Below, in pieces: positions 34,794 through 46,375 of a stretch of 64,000 bases of DNA. This DNA is from Siphonodentalium dalli (lineage: Eukaryota > Mollusca > Scaphopoda > Gadilida > Siphonodentaliidae). The stretch spans positions 198,014,935 through 198,078,934 of the forward strand of contig CP136061.1 in the NCBI GenBank assembly GCA_032622095.1, written 5' to 3'. Under the pieces are notes generated by a model that ran no database searches, was not told the DNA's origin, and saw only the letters and a list, made by a program, of their open reading frames with translations. The translations under genes were made by a program, and so were the position numbers. The first letter of the stretch is position 1; each line of letters starts with the position of its first letter.

Positions 34794-35555
34794 TGGTTTT
34801 TGGTGAAAATTAAGTATTTTTGAGCAAAATCTATTATATACACCCCACAGCTGGTTCAATTTGGTAACAAATAATAATTTAATTGGTCAAGAATATAAAA
34901 TGGAACAAATTCACTGCTTCTTATATTATAGGATAATAGGGGAAAATCTGGGGAATTTTCCTCACTGTTTTGAGTTTTTTCTGAGAGGCAAGAATTTTTT
35001 CAGCCTCAAACCAGACTTAAGTCCATTATACATGTATGTCATGAAATTACAGTAGGTTCCCTATACAATGAAGAAAAATACATGACATGAGAATGAATTT
35101 GAAATTTTGGTGGTCGTGTCCAGTATATACAATGTATATACCCCACAGCTGGTTCAAAGTTGTGGGGTATATATAATTTATGTAACATGCACAGAGTCAA
35201 TTCTGTCAACCTTGTATAGATACATGTATACCCCATACTTGGTTACAAATTATGAGGCATATAAATGTATATATATGTACAGACACCTGGACCGATTTAA
35301 CTAATTCATATAAATAGGCTATTTTCTAAAATTCAAGTGAGAGACACATACATGTACAATATGTATAATATACTAGAACAGAAACAATGTCTATTAAGTT
35401 AGTAATTACTATTAGTACTAATCTCTTTGTTAATTTTCCATTTGAATGATAACAAACCTGAACTCGAACTATTTGAAGTTTCGACAGGTGAAAGCTAGAT
35501 AAAGCCAAACATACTTGACAGTATGATTCTGTTAAACTGTTAAACTTGAATCTAT

Positions 35556-35560
<5 letters not shown>

Positions 35561-35586
<26 letters not shown>
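35561..35586. repeat. Poly-A run, 26 bp
   Basis: An uninterrupted A run at the junction between the end of the 830-bp array and the repeat starting near 35590. It may be the tail of a retroposed copy, but no target duplication is obvious. Confidence 0.9.
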
Positions 35587-35596
35587 TTTGGGGTGC

Positions 35597-36385
35597 CTTG
35601 AGTTTGGGCGTCCAAACCGGTAAACGGTATGAAAAACGGCCTGGATACATGTATGTCCCTGATCTATTATATATTTTGAAAGATCTGTGTGTGTGTGTGT
35701 GTATCTGTCTGTGTGTAATCGATGGACTCGAAAATGGCCCAGCCGATTTCGATGAAACTTGGTATGTGGGGGTATTTTCGGGTCAGGAGTAACATAGGCC
35801 TATTGATTTTCAGATCCGAGGTCAACCTTTCACGTGCCGAGGTCAAATCTGTTTTTACGCCGTTTTGCGCTAATATATTTCAGTTCGGTGCTCACAAATC
35901 GATTCGATATAGCGCGAATAATAAATTGCCAGTCATATAATTTGCACGGTTAGAATATGTGGCGCTTCATCTTTCCAACGATGCATCACACGCCTGTGTA
36001 CATTTAAAGTTTCTACCTTAATTATCGGGAAGAACGCAGGACCATGCTTCGCTCATCGAAAATCATTGCGTAAATATATTACGCCATCAACATATCGTGA
36101 CGTGATCGCGTTAACTCTTATCCGGCCGATGTCGCGTTAACTCATCACCGGCCGAGGTATCCGCAAATGACATTGGGCTATATATCTCGTAACGGGTGGA
36201 GCTATCGACTTGAAATTTGGTATGTGCATGTATCTTGCCCCGGATACAAATTTTATTGTGTCGCCGAGCCCGTGCGACGCCAGCTTCGCGCATGCGCAGA
36301 CCAGATCTCGGAAACGGGTGGAGCAATCGACTTGAAATTTGGTTTTTGAATAGCCCGGACGAAGTCGGGTCACCTTCTAGTATAT
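35597..36385. repeat. Interspersed repeat with GT microsatellite and repeated GGAGC-ATCGACTTGAAATTTGG
   Basis: Opens with a GT run (35685-35702), continues with AAAATGGCCCAGCCGATTTCGATGAAACTTGG, and contains two diverged copies of AACGGGTGGAGC-ATCGACTTGAAATTTGG (36192 and 36314). GC content and CpG are clearly higher than around it (for example CGTGCGACGCCAGCTTCGCG). Open frames on both strands do not match a known family. It separates direct from inverted copies of the 830-bp array family. Confidence 0.5.
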
Positions 36386-36389
36386 ATAT

Positions 36390-37430
36390 ATATGTATACA
36401 AGGTTGACAAAATTTACTCTATGCATGTTACATAAATTATATATATCCCACAACTTTGAACCAGCATCAAAGATACGTAATTTTCACCAAAGGGCCATAG
36501 TTGGGTCTGTCGTCCGTTTTTGCATGATCATTTAAACAGTTTGATTTAATGTACATACATATATACATGTACATGTATTTATTTACATTTATATGTACAT
36601 TATATGCCTCATAATTTGTAACCATGTACATGTATGGTGTACATGTATGTCTATACAAGGTTGACATAATTGACCCTGTACATGTTACATGAATTATACA
36701 TGTAACCATGTATATACCCCACAACTTTGAACCAGCTGTGGGGTATATACATGTATATAATAGTTTTCGCTCAAAAATACTGAATTTTCACCAAAGGGCC
36801 ATACATGTAGTTGGGTCTGTCGTTGGTTTTTGATGAATTTAATCAGTTTGATTTTATGTACATACGTATATACTACTAGTAGTACATGTATAATATTTAT
36901 TTACATTTACATGTACAGTATATGCCTCATAATTTGTAATCGAGTATGGTGTATGTTACATGAATTATACATGTACATGTATATACCCCACAACTTTAAA
37001 CCAGCTGTGGGGTACATGTATTAATAGTTTTTGCTAAAAAATACTTAATTTTCACCAAAAACCATAGTTGGGCCTACTTTCAGGTGCCTAATAATCGTGA
37101 TGGCCTAATAATAGTGATGGGTACTGATTTAGGCTGAAATTAATAATAGTGATGGCAATTTCACTCTACATGTATGTCTCAATGCCAAATAATAGTGATC
37201 GTTGGGATTTTCTCCAAAATCGTGCTGACACTATTACTAGGCACCTGAGAGTACTGCCCGTTTGTACGCTTTGCGCAGATTACGATAGTTTTGATTAAAA
37301 ACAAAGCGAGAAATAAAAAACAAAAACTAATGTTGTTATAACCTCTGCCAGGGTGACCAAAGTCATCACACCAAATTTAGTTAAATCAGTCCAGGTTTCT
37401 TCGATGAACAAAAACGGTTGACAGACCCAA
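36390..37430 (-). repeat. Inverted relatives of the 830-bp array unit
   Basis: On the minus strand this region repeats the array landmarks: CCCACAGCTGGTTCAAAGTTGTGGGG (twice, near 36715-36745 and 36985-37015), TTTGGTGAAAATT, GGTCACCCTGGCAGAGG and CTGGACTGATTTAAC. The copies are more diverged and richer in ACATGT than those at 28-35 kb. Confidence 0.8.
37079..37251. mobile_element. Small MITE with TCAGGTGCC ends
   Basis: A 173-bp element with inverted ends TCAGGTGCCTAATAAT / ATTACTAGGCACCTGA and internal TAATAATAGTGATGG repeats. It interrupts an inverted array unit between GGGCCTACT and GTTTGTACG, which adjoin more closely in sibling units. TACT occurs on both sides (37075-37078 and 37252-37255), a likely 4-bp duplication. 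Related motifs lie at 23925-24035. Confidence 0.7.
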
Positions 37431-37934
37431 CAACATGTACATGTACATGTATGGCCCTCGGTCAAAATTAAGTATTTTTGAGCAAAGACTATTATCCCAC
37501 ACCTGGTTTACAGTTGTGTGGTACGGTATATATAATTTATGTAACATGTTTTTTGTCGCTGTAGACAATAAAGAGCGTTGTCAATTAGGCCAAACAAAAA
37601 ACCTCTTTGTTTCCGATACCCTGCCTGGCTGAGATTTTCTTGCCTGCCTCAATTTTTTTTTTTTTTCTTCAGAAAGTTAGTCTTTATAGTAAACTGTTAA
37701 GAGTATTAATGTGGTCAATATTTATCGTTTTCCCAATCCCAAAAGCAAAAATAAGTGGGTCATTAAGCTCAACATTGGTAGAGATCTTACTGCAGGTGAA
37801 TGAACAATGGACAACATGTTTTTATCCAAGGTTTTAAAAATAAATTAGCACAAAAAAAAAAGATCCCTCAGTGCCTGTCTGTCTGGGAAATTTTCCCAAT
37901 GTTATCGGAAACAGAGAAGTTTTTTGTTTTGGCC

Positions 37935-38175
37935 TTATGAACCTGATCTATTTCGAGATGCCATAGGTGATTTTGTATGTGGTATTGTGACATTCAAATG
38001 TAAAGAGCGTCCATGCTTCCATCTCCCAAAAAACATGTGATGCCATCCGCCATCTTGGATTTTACTCTTTGCATGACTTAATCCTTTGGCACATCCAACA
38101 AGACGACATTCCTAATCCGATCATCACCAAACTTTCGAAGTGACTTCTAGAATTTCATTGAAAAATATAGCCGCC
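37935..38175 (+). repeat. 240-bp interspersed repeat, copy 2
   Basis: Direct copy of 26186-26425, with only scattered substitutions. The following 38180-38455 continues with further CCATCTTTGATTT and TGGATTTTACTCTATG blocks of the same family. Confidence 0.85.
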
Positions 38176-39685
38176 AGTGGCCATCTTTGATTTCAAATTT
38201 GAATGCATCAGCACCCCCATGCAATCATCATTTATTGTATAATTGTTTTCACAAGATATTAAAGCATGTTTAGCATCACCTCTGGATGGGAGCCATCAAA
38301 TTTTTCCAAATTTGTTGGAAGACACTTGGATTTTACTCTATGTATGCCTAAATCCTTTGTCACAACTTGCAGACGATGTCCCTTGTCCGATCGCCACTAA
38401 ACTTCATGGGATAGGTGCTGTTGACCTCAAATATTTAAACTTAAAGAGGCACTAATAATTAGCAATGAAGTGTGTTTATTATATCAGCTGAAACGAGAGA
38501 TGGTATATCACTTACTTTATCCGGAGAGTGTCATGTTATAGACGCTGTTCATTACAGGTGAATAATGTTTTTAAATGACTTGAAGGAGCAGTAATAATTT
38601 ATTAATTCTTCACACGATTTTCCAGCATGTCCACTGGCATGTCATGTAAAATGATGGACAGGTTATCCCCTAGCAAATATTGATATAAATTTATAATTTG
38701 AATTAAGCGATCGGTAAAGTGTGATTGATGCGCTTTTTCCCAATTTTGTCATGTTGCATAAAACTTACCGACTGAAGAGAAAATTCATAGCTGAATTCAG
38801 CTAGGATTACTAAATTCAGCTAGTACAGGGCTCAAAATACATCTTATTTTGCAAGAATCATTAGCTGAATAAAGTTAGTCATAAAGCACAGAAAATTGAT
38901 AAGTTTCACGATAATCATTAACGATTATCGGTTCGGTGATACTCGTCGAATCTTAAGGCCTGTAGGATAGTTGAATTCAACTATACTGTAGATGAATTTT
39001 CATAATTCCCAGACCTGGTCAGTACACTCTCATTTAAAACTTAAAATTTAATGTACTCAGTGTAATGTTCCGTTTAGCACCAGAGACCTGGAATCAACAA
39101 AATAGTCTTTACCAAATACAACAACAATAATCATTTATTCAAAAAATCTTTTCCAGGATCATGTTTCACACTACTGCCAGCACTGATACCTTCTACTATT
39201 GAAATCTGCCGTGACTACCCAGTGGTGTAAAATGGCCCATGAAATTGATCTCATCACCTGATCCTGCAGGCTGCACGGAAGTTTTCTGCAAATGTGATAA
39301 TAAGTTGTGAGAATATTTAAGACAAATTACTTACATTAATGCTCTCCTTAAAAGTTGTGGGGTTTATATCATTTATGTTGTTTAAAACCAACTACATGTC
39401 TGTCAATTTTGTTATTTAAACCATGTTCTTAAAAGTTAATGAGTAAAAATGTATACACATACACAGAATAATCAATATATCGGTGAATATTTGAAAACTG
39501 TACAATTATTTGGAAGATTGCATTACGCTAAATTCAAAGTTCAAATTCACAGAAAAAAACATTTCCATGTCGAACCTGATGACTTACCATGAATTAGGGT
39601 TTGCTTCGGCACGCTGGAATTGTATTGCTATTGCCATGGCAACATGACCTATTGTCGTAATCAAGCAAAGTAGTAAAATATGCCA

Positions 39686-40560
39686 CTCCTGTTACTAACA
39701 AACAACAATCATCTTACACCAATTGCAGTCATTTCATACCACCAGAATATATTTATTGTTATTGCCTTTTGTTAATTCTTGGAAATAATTGAGCTTGAAT
39801 AAGCTCATGATATTGAATATGTTTAAAATCCCTATAAGCATGGGTGAACTCACACATTTATTGCAAAAAGGTACAAAACTGATTACTCTGTATGCCATGA
39901 ACTTAAAGAGTTCCAAGTTGATCGTATTTGCATAAGTAAATAACTGTTTTCTTTGGATGAGTATTTTTTTAACAAAATATAAATATTCACTGGTGACAGG
40001 AGTGACATTGGTAACAGGGGTGACATCTTGGTAACAGGAATGGCCTTATGGAAGTTATGGGTTTTATTTTGAATAGAACTGTGCTATCAATTTCTGATAT
40101 TTTATATGTGGCAAATTTAATGAAGTTGACCATGGCCTGAATGGGGGGGGGGGGGGTCTTGCAAGATATCAAACAACAAATATAAAATAAAACATATATT
40201 ACATTGTACTTCTTTTTTTTTCAAATGGATTATATTGAATTTCCTTCTTGTGATGAAAAGCGATGACTGCTGACTTTGGTGATATTCATTGACAAGAACT
40301 GGCTAATCAAAGTGTTGTTGGCAATAAATGTTCAGTGCACATATCTGTTGCACATGTTACTGTCACTCCTGTTACCAAAAATGTAACAGGAGTGACTTAC
40401 AATGTATATGGCAGTTAATGATACATTTCTAAAAATGTATTTTTATTTGAAAATTAAACTTATGTTTTGCATAAAAGACTCATTCTAGAATATGAAAAAC
40501 GTATTCCTGATACATCGAAAATGATGAAAGAAATGATATTGCGGTAACAGGAGTGACTTA
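39686..40560. repeat. Dispersed GGTAACAGGAGTGAC motif cluster
   Basis: The 15-mer or close variants occur at about 39686 (reverse), 39991, 40009, 40032, 40361 (reverse), 40383 and 40546. The pair at 40361-40397 forms a small inverted repeat. Two copies are followed by TTACAAT. Confidence 0.7.
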
Positions 40561-41484
40561 CAATTAGCCTACTCGCCGCATTTGTTCATTAATTAGGATA
40601 TTCAGACAAAAAACTGAACCAAAGTCTGAGCGGTTGGATTTTTACAGAGCCAACATGAGTCCATGTCATGAATTTCTGAATGTTATTTTTCTACATTGAA
40701 CAGTATAGACTATATTTTTTTCCTGAAGAGATCAGATAAATCTCACATATCCAATCCAGTCCATGAAACATGAACAAAACGACTATAACATGCCCAATCT
40801 TTCCGACTCAAAGCACTCTGAAATGCGATAAGTGGTCTAAACACAGAGATATATACAATCCATTTCCATATATGGTGTCGAAAAATGACAGATTAAAGTT
40901 AATTTAACGATGTTTTATGCTAGCTGCACTGACAAAGTACATGTACATGTACACATTTTATCTAGGTCGGCGACAGCTGCTGACAATGTAAACAATAACA
41001 TGTGCGTCTGCCATCCGTGTTTAAAGCGAATGACGGCTTACACTTTTACATCAAGGTAGATAATGTTATATCACATGAAACCCCCATAATATCATTACAT
41101 ATATTCTTATCTGTCACTAGTGTGTATTCGCCGGGAAACTTGGCATTGCTGCAAGTAAATTACCGCGTGGATTAATACTATTTAGGAAAGCCGCGCTTGA
41201 AACTATTACTAGACATTGCATAATGACTGCTTTGTTCATTGAAGTTCAATTATTGTCCAACTTAGTTGCATTTACGAAAATAGGCACAAACACACAGAGG
41301 CAAATTAGGGGACTACATTGTATATGTTTCGTCGCAAGGCAGAGCGTGCAATACCGTCGTATACCGCTGTGAAGCGTCTCAGCCAACGCTGTGCATCTAT
41401 GCATTTTACATGCATTTTTCAGCTACTTTTGATGATTTTGATTTGATAAAAGGCAAAAATCTCTAGTTTTTTCATGTGATATAC

Positions 41485-41640
41485 AAAATCTTCAACCTGT
41501 TATGTTGGGATATATGATTTTATGAAACTCGTTTCATAAATTTGATTCACAACTCGTCTACGACTCGTTGTGAGTTGTGAATCAAATTTATCAAACTCGT
41601 TTCATAAAATCTTATATCCCAACATAACTCGTTGAAGATC
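41485..41640. repeat. Palindrome, about 70-bp arms
   Basis: Arms share AATCTTCAAC, TATGTTGGGATATA, ATTTTATGAAAC and AAATTTGATTCACAACTC in inverted orientation around CGTCTACGACTCG. The internal ACTCGTTTCATAAA is itself repeated. Likely a palindromic MITE or a hairpin locus. Confidence 0.85.
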
Positions 41641-42686
41641 CTCTATATCTGCAATGAGGGAAATCTGAATGTGTATTCATATCAGCTGACTGATGCCCTA
41701 GAATGTGGCGGATTGCCTAGAAGTATGTATTGCTACGCACGACCCACATTCCCGATAGCTTAAAATATTTGGGTCACTCGGTGCGCAGACATTTTAACAG
41801 TCACCAACAGAGTAGCAATATATTTACGAAGCGACCAAAGACAAATAATTATGGTATAAACAAAATACACCCATGGTAGCAAAACCACAATACGACTTGT
41901 GGTGAATTTTTGTTATGGGTGTATTCTATATATACATGTACCCCACAATTGGTTACAAATTATGAGGCATATAAATATAAATAAATATTTTTTATAGCAG
42001 TAGGATCTGTCCCTTTGTTCGTCAGTCTGCACATTTATCTCCAAGAAACCTGGACTGATTTAAAGATGGATAATATCTTTAAATAACAAATTTTAAATAG
42101 TTGCGTGGGTATAAAATAATAGATATGAACTGAAAACCCCTATCGGGAAAAGCTTCTATCAATTAATATTGATTTTATTTTGAATATTAAATCGGGACCG
42201 TTTGTGTTACTATTTTTAGAACAGACCATTCGGATGATACCATATTGCGATATAGAGCACTGGGGTGTTCCTATGGCTAGGCACCGAAAGTCAAATGTCC
42301 CAGATTTATTGTTTGTATTGTTTTGTTCCACAGATATAAGCGATAATGAGTAATTATTGACGTTTATTTGTGACAAAATTTAACAACATTATTAATTTTT
42401 AAGAATTTTGATTTTAAAAAATATAAATTATTTCTTGGTTTGTTTTTTTATCCAACTGTTCATTTTATCGTAATGTGCGCAAAGGGCACAAAAGATCTAT
42501 AGTAGAAAATTTGCATGAGGTTATAAAAAACACGTTTTTTGCCCCTCTGGCCACCCACCACCCCGGCATACCTTCCTGCAATTTGTTTAATACCCCCCCC
42601 TGCAGCTACCCTCATATGAATGGTTTTGCTTTGGTTGTAATCATATTAGCTGTTTTAATTTTTTCAACATGTTCATTATCTTGCAG

Positions 42687-42892
42687 ATGGAAAAGTTAAA
42701 TATGCAAAGAGACCGTGGACTGACCATGAAAATGAGGTATTTCGGTCTTTACTTGGAGAATCCTTAAAGAAAAAGACTGTGCCAAAAAGTCAGCTATTAC
42801 AACAGGTTGCTAATGCATTTAATGGCAGCAGGACCATAGCTCAACTGAGGACAAGATGTCATAATATTAATAACAAGAAACAGAACATCTAG
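42687..42892 (+). CDS. Terminal exon of a Myb/SANT-like domain protein
   Basis: This exon has no ATG in its own frame and was found by reading from the acceptor TTATCTTGCAG. Entering with two carried-in bases it reads GKVKYAKRPWTDHENEVFRS, then LLGESLKKKTVPKSQLLQQV, then NAFNGSRTIAQLRTRCHNIN, and stops at TAG 42890-42892 after 67 residues. The RPWTDHENEVF block, a middle helix with PKSQLL and a final helix with QLRTRCHNI correspond to the three helices of a Myb/SANT-like fold; such segments end many transposase-derived or zinc-finger proteins of invertebrates, usually in forms like RWSEEE-K. The role is probably DNA binding in the nucleus. A pyrimidine tract precedes the acceptor. A 3' UTR with AATAAA at 43751 follows. 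Upstream exons were not found, so this could also be a processed or partial gene. Confidence 0.7.
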
Positions 42893-43775
42893 ATTTTCCC
42901 TTCATTTTTAGCTCAACAAACCAAGATATGCTATTGCTTTAGGTTGATATACGTCTCCGTCCATGTGTGGATAAAGTACTTCCTTTAGCATGCCCTACAT
43001 GCCACATTACACAGCCAGTCATTACTAAACTTAATACTGACCTTTGTGGTGACCAACAGTTGAGAGCTATGACAATTGTCCAAATTTTGATGGAAAACAT
43101 TGCTGCCAGTGGCCTTTTTGACCAATTCAAATTTGAATCCATCTACCCTACCGCCTAAATTGTCATCTCTTATTTGTATGTGTATCCATACCATTGTATC
43201 AGGGTTCACACACACAGAGATTAAAAGTTCTTAACTTTTGACCCTTGGGATGAAAAGTGCTTGAATTTAGTTTACCCTGCAAAAAGTCCATAAATATAAA
43301 CTGGAAATTTTCTTGGACATTACTTGAAAAGAATAAGTCTAAATGTTCCAATGCCATCTCCAGATGTTCATGATGAAAGGTCTATCATTAACTGCGGGAA
43401 TTCTTATTTTGAGAGAAAAAACAATGCAATAATTGGAATTTGTTAAAATAACGTGATCAATTTGAGCTGTTTCTTCGTATTGAATTCCACATTGGAATGG
43501 TAAAAATGACTTGTATTGCTTGAATTTGATTCTGAAAAAAAAAACCCTGTGCATGGTACACATAGTGTCAATGTCATGATGGGCCACCCGTCTTCCGTCT
43601 TGTCTGTAGAACTTTATGCTTGCTGCGATACCTCAAACATGGTACATGTATCTTGGTAGACTTGGAAGTGAAGTGTTGAGAATGTATATATTTTTTGTTT
43701 TTGAGTATTTACGTTATTAATTATATGTACTTTCTTGACATAAATGGAAGAATAAAGGAATGTCTGTTCTAATAG
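42893..43775 (+). other. Presumed 3' UTR of the Myb-like gene
   Basis: It runs from the stop at 42892 to the AATAAA at 43751 with no competing coding signal. It contains a degraded copy of the AACAT-GCTGCCAGTGGCC repeat family at 43095-43115. Confidence 0.45.
43751..43756 (+). promoter_or_regulatory. Polyadenylation signal AATAAA
   Basis: Canonical AATAAA followed within 15-40 bp by TGTCTGTT and GTGTTTTTG, the usual GT/T-rich downstream element. It fits the end of the transcript carrying the exon at 42687. Confidence 0.5.
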
Positions 43776-43898
43776 TGTTTTTGATATGATTCACTAGATG
43801 TGTCGATTTATACCTATACAAGTCATTTGTGGTTAACGACACCTATCCATTGATATTGCCCATGTCATGTTGCCTCACCAGTTTTCTAACTCTTTTAA

Positions 43899-46375
43899 CC
43901 CTTTCATGACTGGAGCTTCCTGAAATTTGGCCAAAACTCTGTACCAATGATGCATTCTCTTAATATATTAGTCCAGTGAATTTATGGTTTTACCTAGAAC
44001 TAATTGCAACAGAATTTTGTTTTGCTGGAATAGGTTCATAGACCCTCCATAAACAGCATACTAAAAATCATCAAAAATCGGTAAAAGTAAAATTGGTGAA
44101 TTTTGTGAAATAAATTTGGGAAAATTTGGTCAAATCATCCATTTGTGGATTTTCTTTAGCGTATTTAAAAAAAATCAAATACAGAAGTCCTACAAATATC
44201 ATGCCTATTTTGTTGTCCTCACTTTCCTGAATCCAGAACCGAGAACCATTGCCAGATTTTTGGAGTGTTTTTAGAGTTGTGTGACTTCAAAAACGCGAAT
44301 TTACCTTATTTCGGAGCATAAATTGTGCAGAATGAGCGAAATGTCATATTTTATGGTTAATTATCCAAAAAATGAGCCCAAAATACATGGCTATTTCACT
44401 GTTTTTGCAATTTCCTCACTAGATAAAACACAATTTTTTTTTATTTTGTGCATCTATGGTTAAGAAGAATAAAATATTCTCAAACAAAATGTGTGTTCCA
44501 TTGTATGGACTTAGCCATATTTGCCCCTGACACAGAACTCGTGTGATGAAATGCAATATTTGGGGTCATGTAACTCAATAAATTACAATCTATATGCTCT
44601 GCTTTTCTTTTCACCTTTTAAGAATACAGGATAGAATAAATTGTGGTGGAACTTCTAAATACATTTATGAAAAATAATCAATTATGGCTCCATGAACTCT
44701 TAGTCTAGCCTCTTTTCCGACAATGCTATTTTGGGCCATTTTTTAAAATTATTTTAAGGTTTTTGTGCATATTCAGAAAAATTAACGAAAGTTGTTCTGT
44801 AAAAGTATTTTATCTTTCTTATATTAGTTTTTTGTTGAGAAAATAACATTTCAATGGTTATACCAATGAATGTCACTGGATTTCACTCATCACTTCAGAT
44901 AATTTACTCCAAATTTGAATGGCAGAAACATGGGGTAGGGGAAAGCATATCAACAAAAACTTCAAAATCAGGCATCTTTAAACATACAACTTTATATTAT
45001 CAGCTTCTGCATGTATTGTTCTTCCATACGTAATTTAACACTTTCTTTGTATACATTGACAGCTATTATCCTTTTTGTCGTAATTTGGCAGTGAAATGTT
45101 ATTTTGGAATTATTTTTAAACAACATGGCAATAACATTCTAAATAAACATCCAGTAACGCATTAAGCCGTTTAATAAAGCAACAGGAATATACACAAACT
45201 GGAAGAAAACAACTTTGTGTCTGAAATGGCTGTAATTTGGTGATAATAATGGATTTTATGATTTCCCCTACTCCTATACAAACGTTCAAATTTGGTATAG
45301 TGATATACGAGGGCATAACCAATGTAAGGCTTATTTTTCAAAACTGAAGTGTTGTGGGAGGAAAGTTCAAATAAATTTACGCACTAAAACACCATTTGTT
45401 TTTTCTCTTTATGCCCAAAAACCTTTTTGAATGAACAAAAATATCTCAACATGGCATTTTTGGAAACAAGTTAAGACCAAGGATTCAAAGGGCCATAAGT
45501 TGATTTTTTTAAATAATGGCTTGTTAATATCTTTGCAATTTGTTCAATCTAGTATACATAAAAGGTTATAAGAAAAGCAGGGCATATGGATATTAATTTA
45601 TTGATTTACATGACCTCAAATGTTGCATTTCATCACACGAGTTCTGTGGCAGTGGCAAATTTGGCTAAGTCCATACAATGGAACACACATTTTGTTTGAG
45701 AATATTTTATTCTTCTTAACCATACAATGTAGGTGCACATATTAATCAATGTTGTGTTTATCTTGTGAGGTAATTAAAAAAACAGGGAAAAAGCTCTGTA
45801 TTTTGCATTAGTTTCTTAAATAATTAACCATAAAATATGATATTTGGCTCATTCTGCAAATTTTAGGCTCCGAAATAATGTAAATTCACATTTTTGGAGG
45901 CACACAACTTCAAAAGTACTCAATAAATCTTGAAATGGTTTTCAGTTCTGGATTCAGGAAAACAACATATGCATGATATTTGTAGGGCTTGTGAATTTGA
46001 TTTTGTTATCTACATCTGTGAAAATCCATAAATTGATGATCTGACGAAATTTCCCCAAATTTATTTCACCAATTTCCCTTTTTCTGATTTTTGCCGATTT
46101 TTTTAGTATGTTGTTTATGGAGGGTTTATGTACTTGTTAGAGCAAAAAAACATTCTGTTGCAATTAGTTCCGGGTTTGGCAATTTTTCTCATAAATGCAC
46201 TGGACTATTAAATATATGTGCATATATCAGAATGCATTGGCCTAACAAAATTTACCTTTATCTTGTAAGCCAGTGCATTCTCTTGCACATATGTGAGGTT
46301 TCCTATGAGAAAATCGCATATAAAATAACTCACTGTCAGGATCTTTAATGCTGCACAGCTCCTGTCATGAATGGG
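43899..46375. mobile_element. 2.5-kb palindromic element with TTAA-type ends
   Basis: The two halves are diverged inverted copies of about 1.1 kb each. Matching inverted landmarks include CTCAAACAAAATGTGTGTTCC (44479 and 45687), CACACGAGTTCTGTG-type sequence (44538, 45638), AAAAGCAGGGCATATG-type sequence and CCCCTAC-CC near the loop. The loop is at about 44970-45240. Outer ends read CCCTTTCATGAC-GGAGCT and the inverted AGCTCCTGTCATGAATGGG. TTAA precedes the left end (43895-43898) and ATAA follows the right. This is consistent with an old piggyBac-like foldback element, related by its CCAATGCATTCTCTT-type inner sequence to the 276-bp element at 34174. No open frame over 85 codons; no transposase. 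Confidence 0.8.

Larger units (their letters stand above)
27270..35330 (+). repeat. Tandem array of about 830-bp units (satellite-like), interrupted
   Basis: Units are marked by TTGGTAACAAATAATAATTT at about 28588, 29436, 30267, 31122, 31943, 32920, 33462 and 34863, mostly 820-855 bp apart, with one short (543), one 975 and one 1.4-kb interval. Each full unit holds CCCACAGCTGGTTCAAAG, CCCACAATTGGTTACAAATT, GTAGGATCCGTCCCT, CTGGACTGATTTAAC, GCGCAAAGCATACAAAC and TTTTCCCCACTATTTA. The array starts before the foldback element at 27379 and resumes after it. No unit encodes a protein; short frames recurring between units are copies of the same non-coding text. Interruptions are annotated separately. 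Confidence 0.9.
38460..42686. other. Mostly unique non-coding stretch
   Basis: Low in the ACATGT/ACCGGT palindromes that fill 20-37 kb. Holds a cluster of GGTAACAGGAGTGAC motifs (39686-40560), a poly-G run (40143-40154), a strong palindrome (41485-41640) and an array-family fragment (41930-42065). Upstream exons of the Myb-like gene should lie here or further left; none was identified. Confidence 0.4.

Noticed and set aside
28660-35055. Recurring frames of 60-107 codons with HSWFKVVGYI or LVTNNNLIGQEYKMEQI
   Set aside because: These repeat because the 830-bp non-coding unit repeats. They carry frameshifts between units, start at different ATGs and end in low-complexity text.
24000-37600. CRISPR-like reading of regularly repeated units
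   Set aside because: Units are 160 or 830 bp, diverged and eukaryotic in context; there are no short identical repeats with unique spacers.
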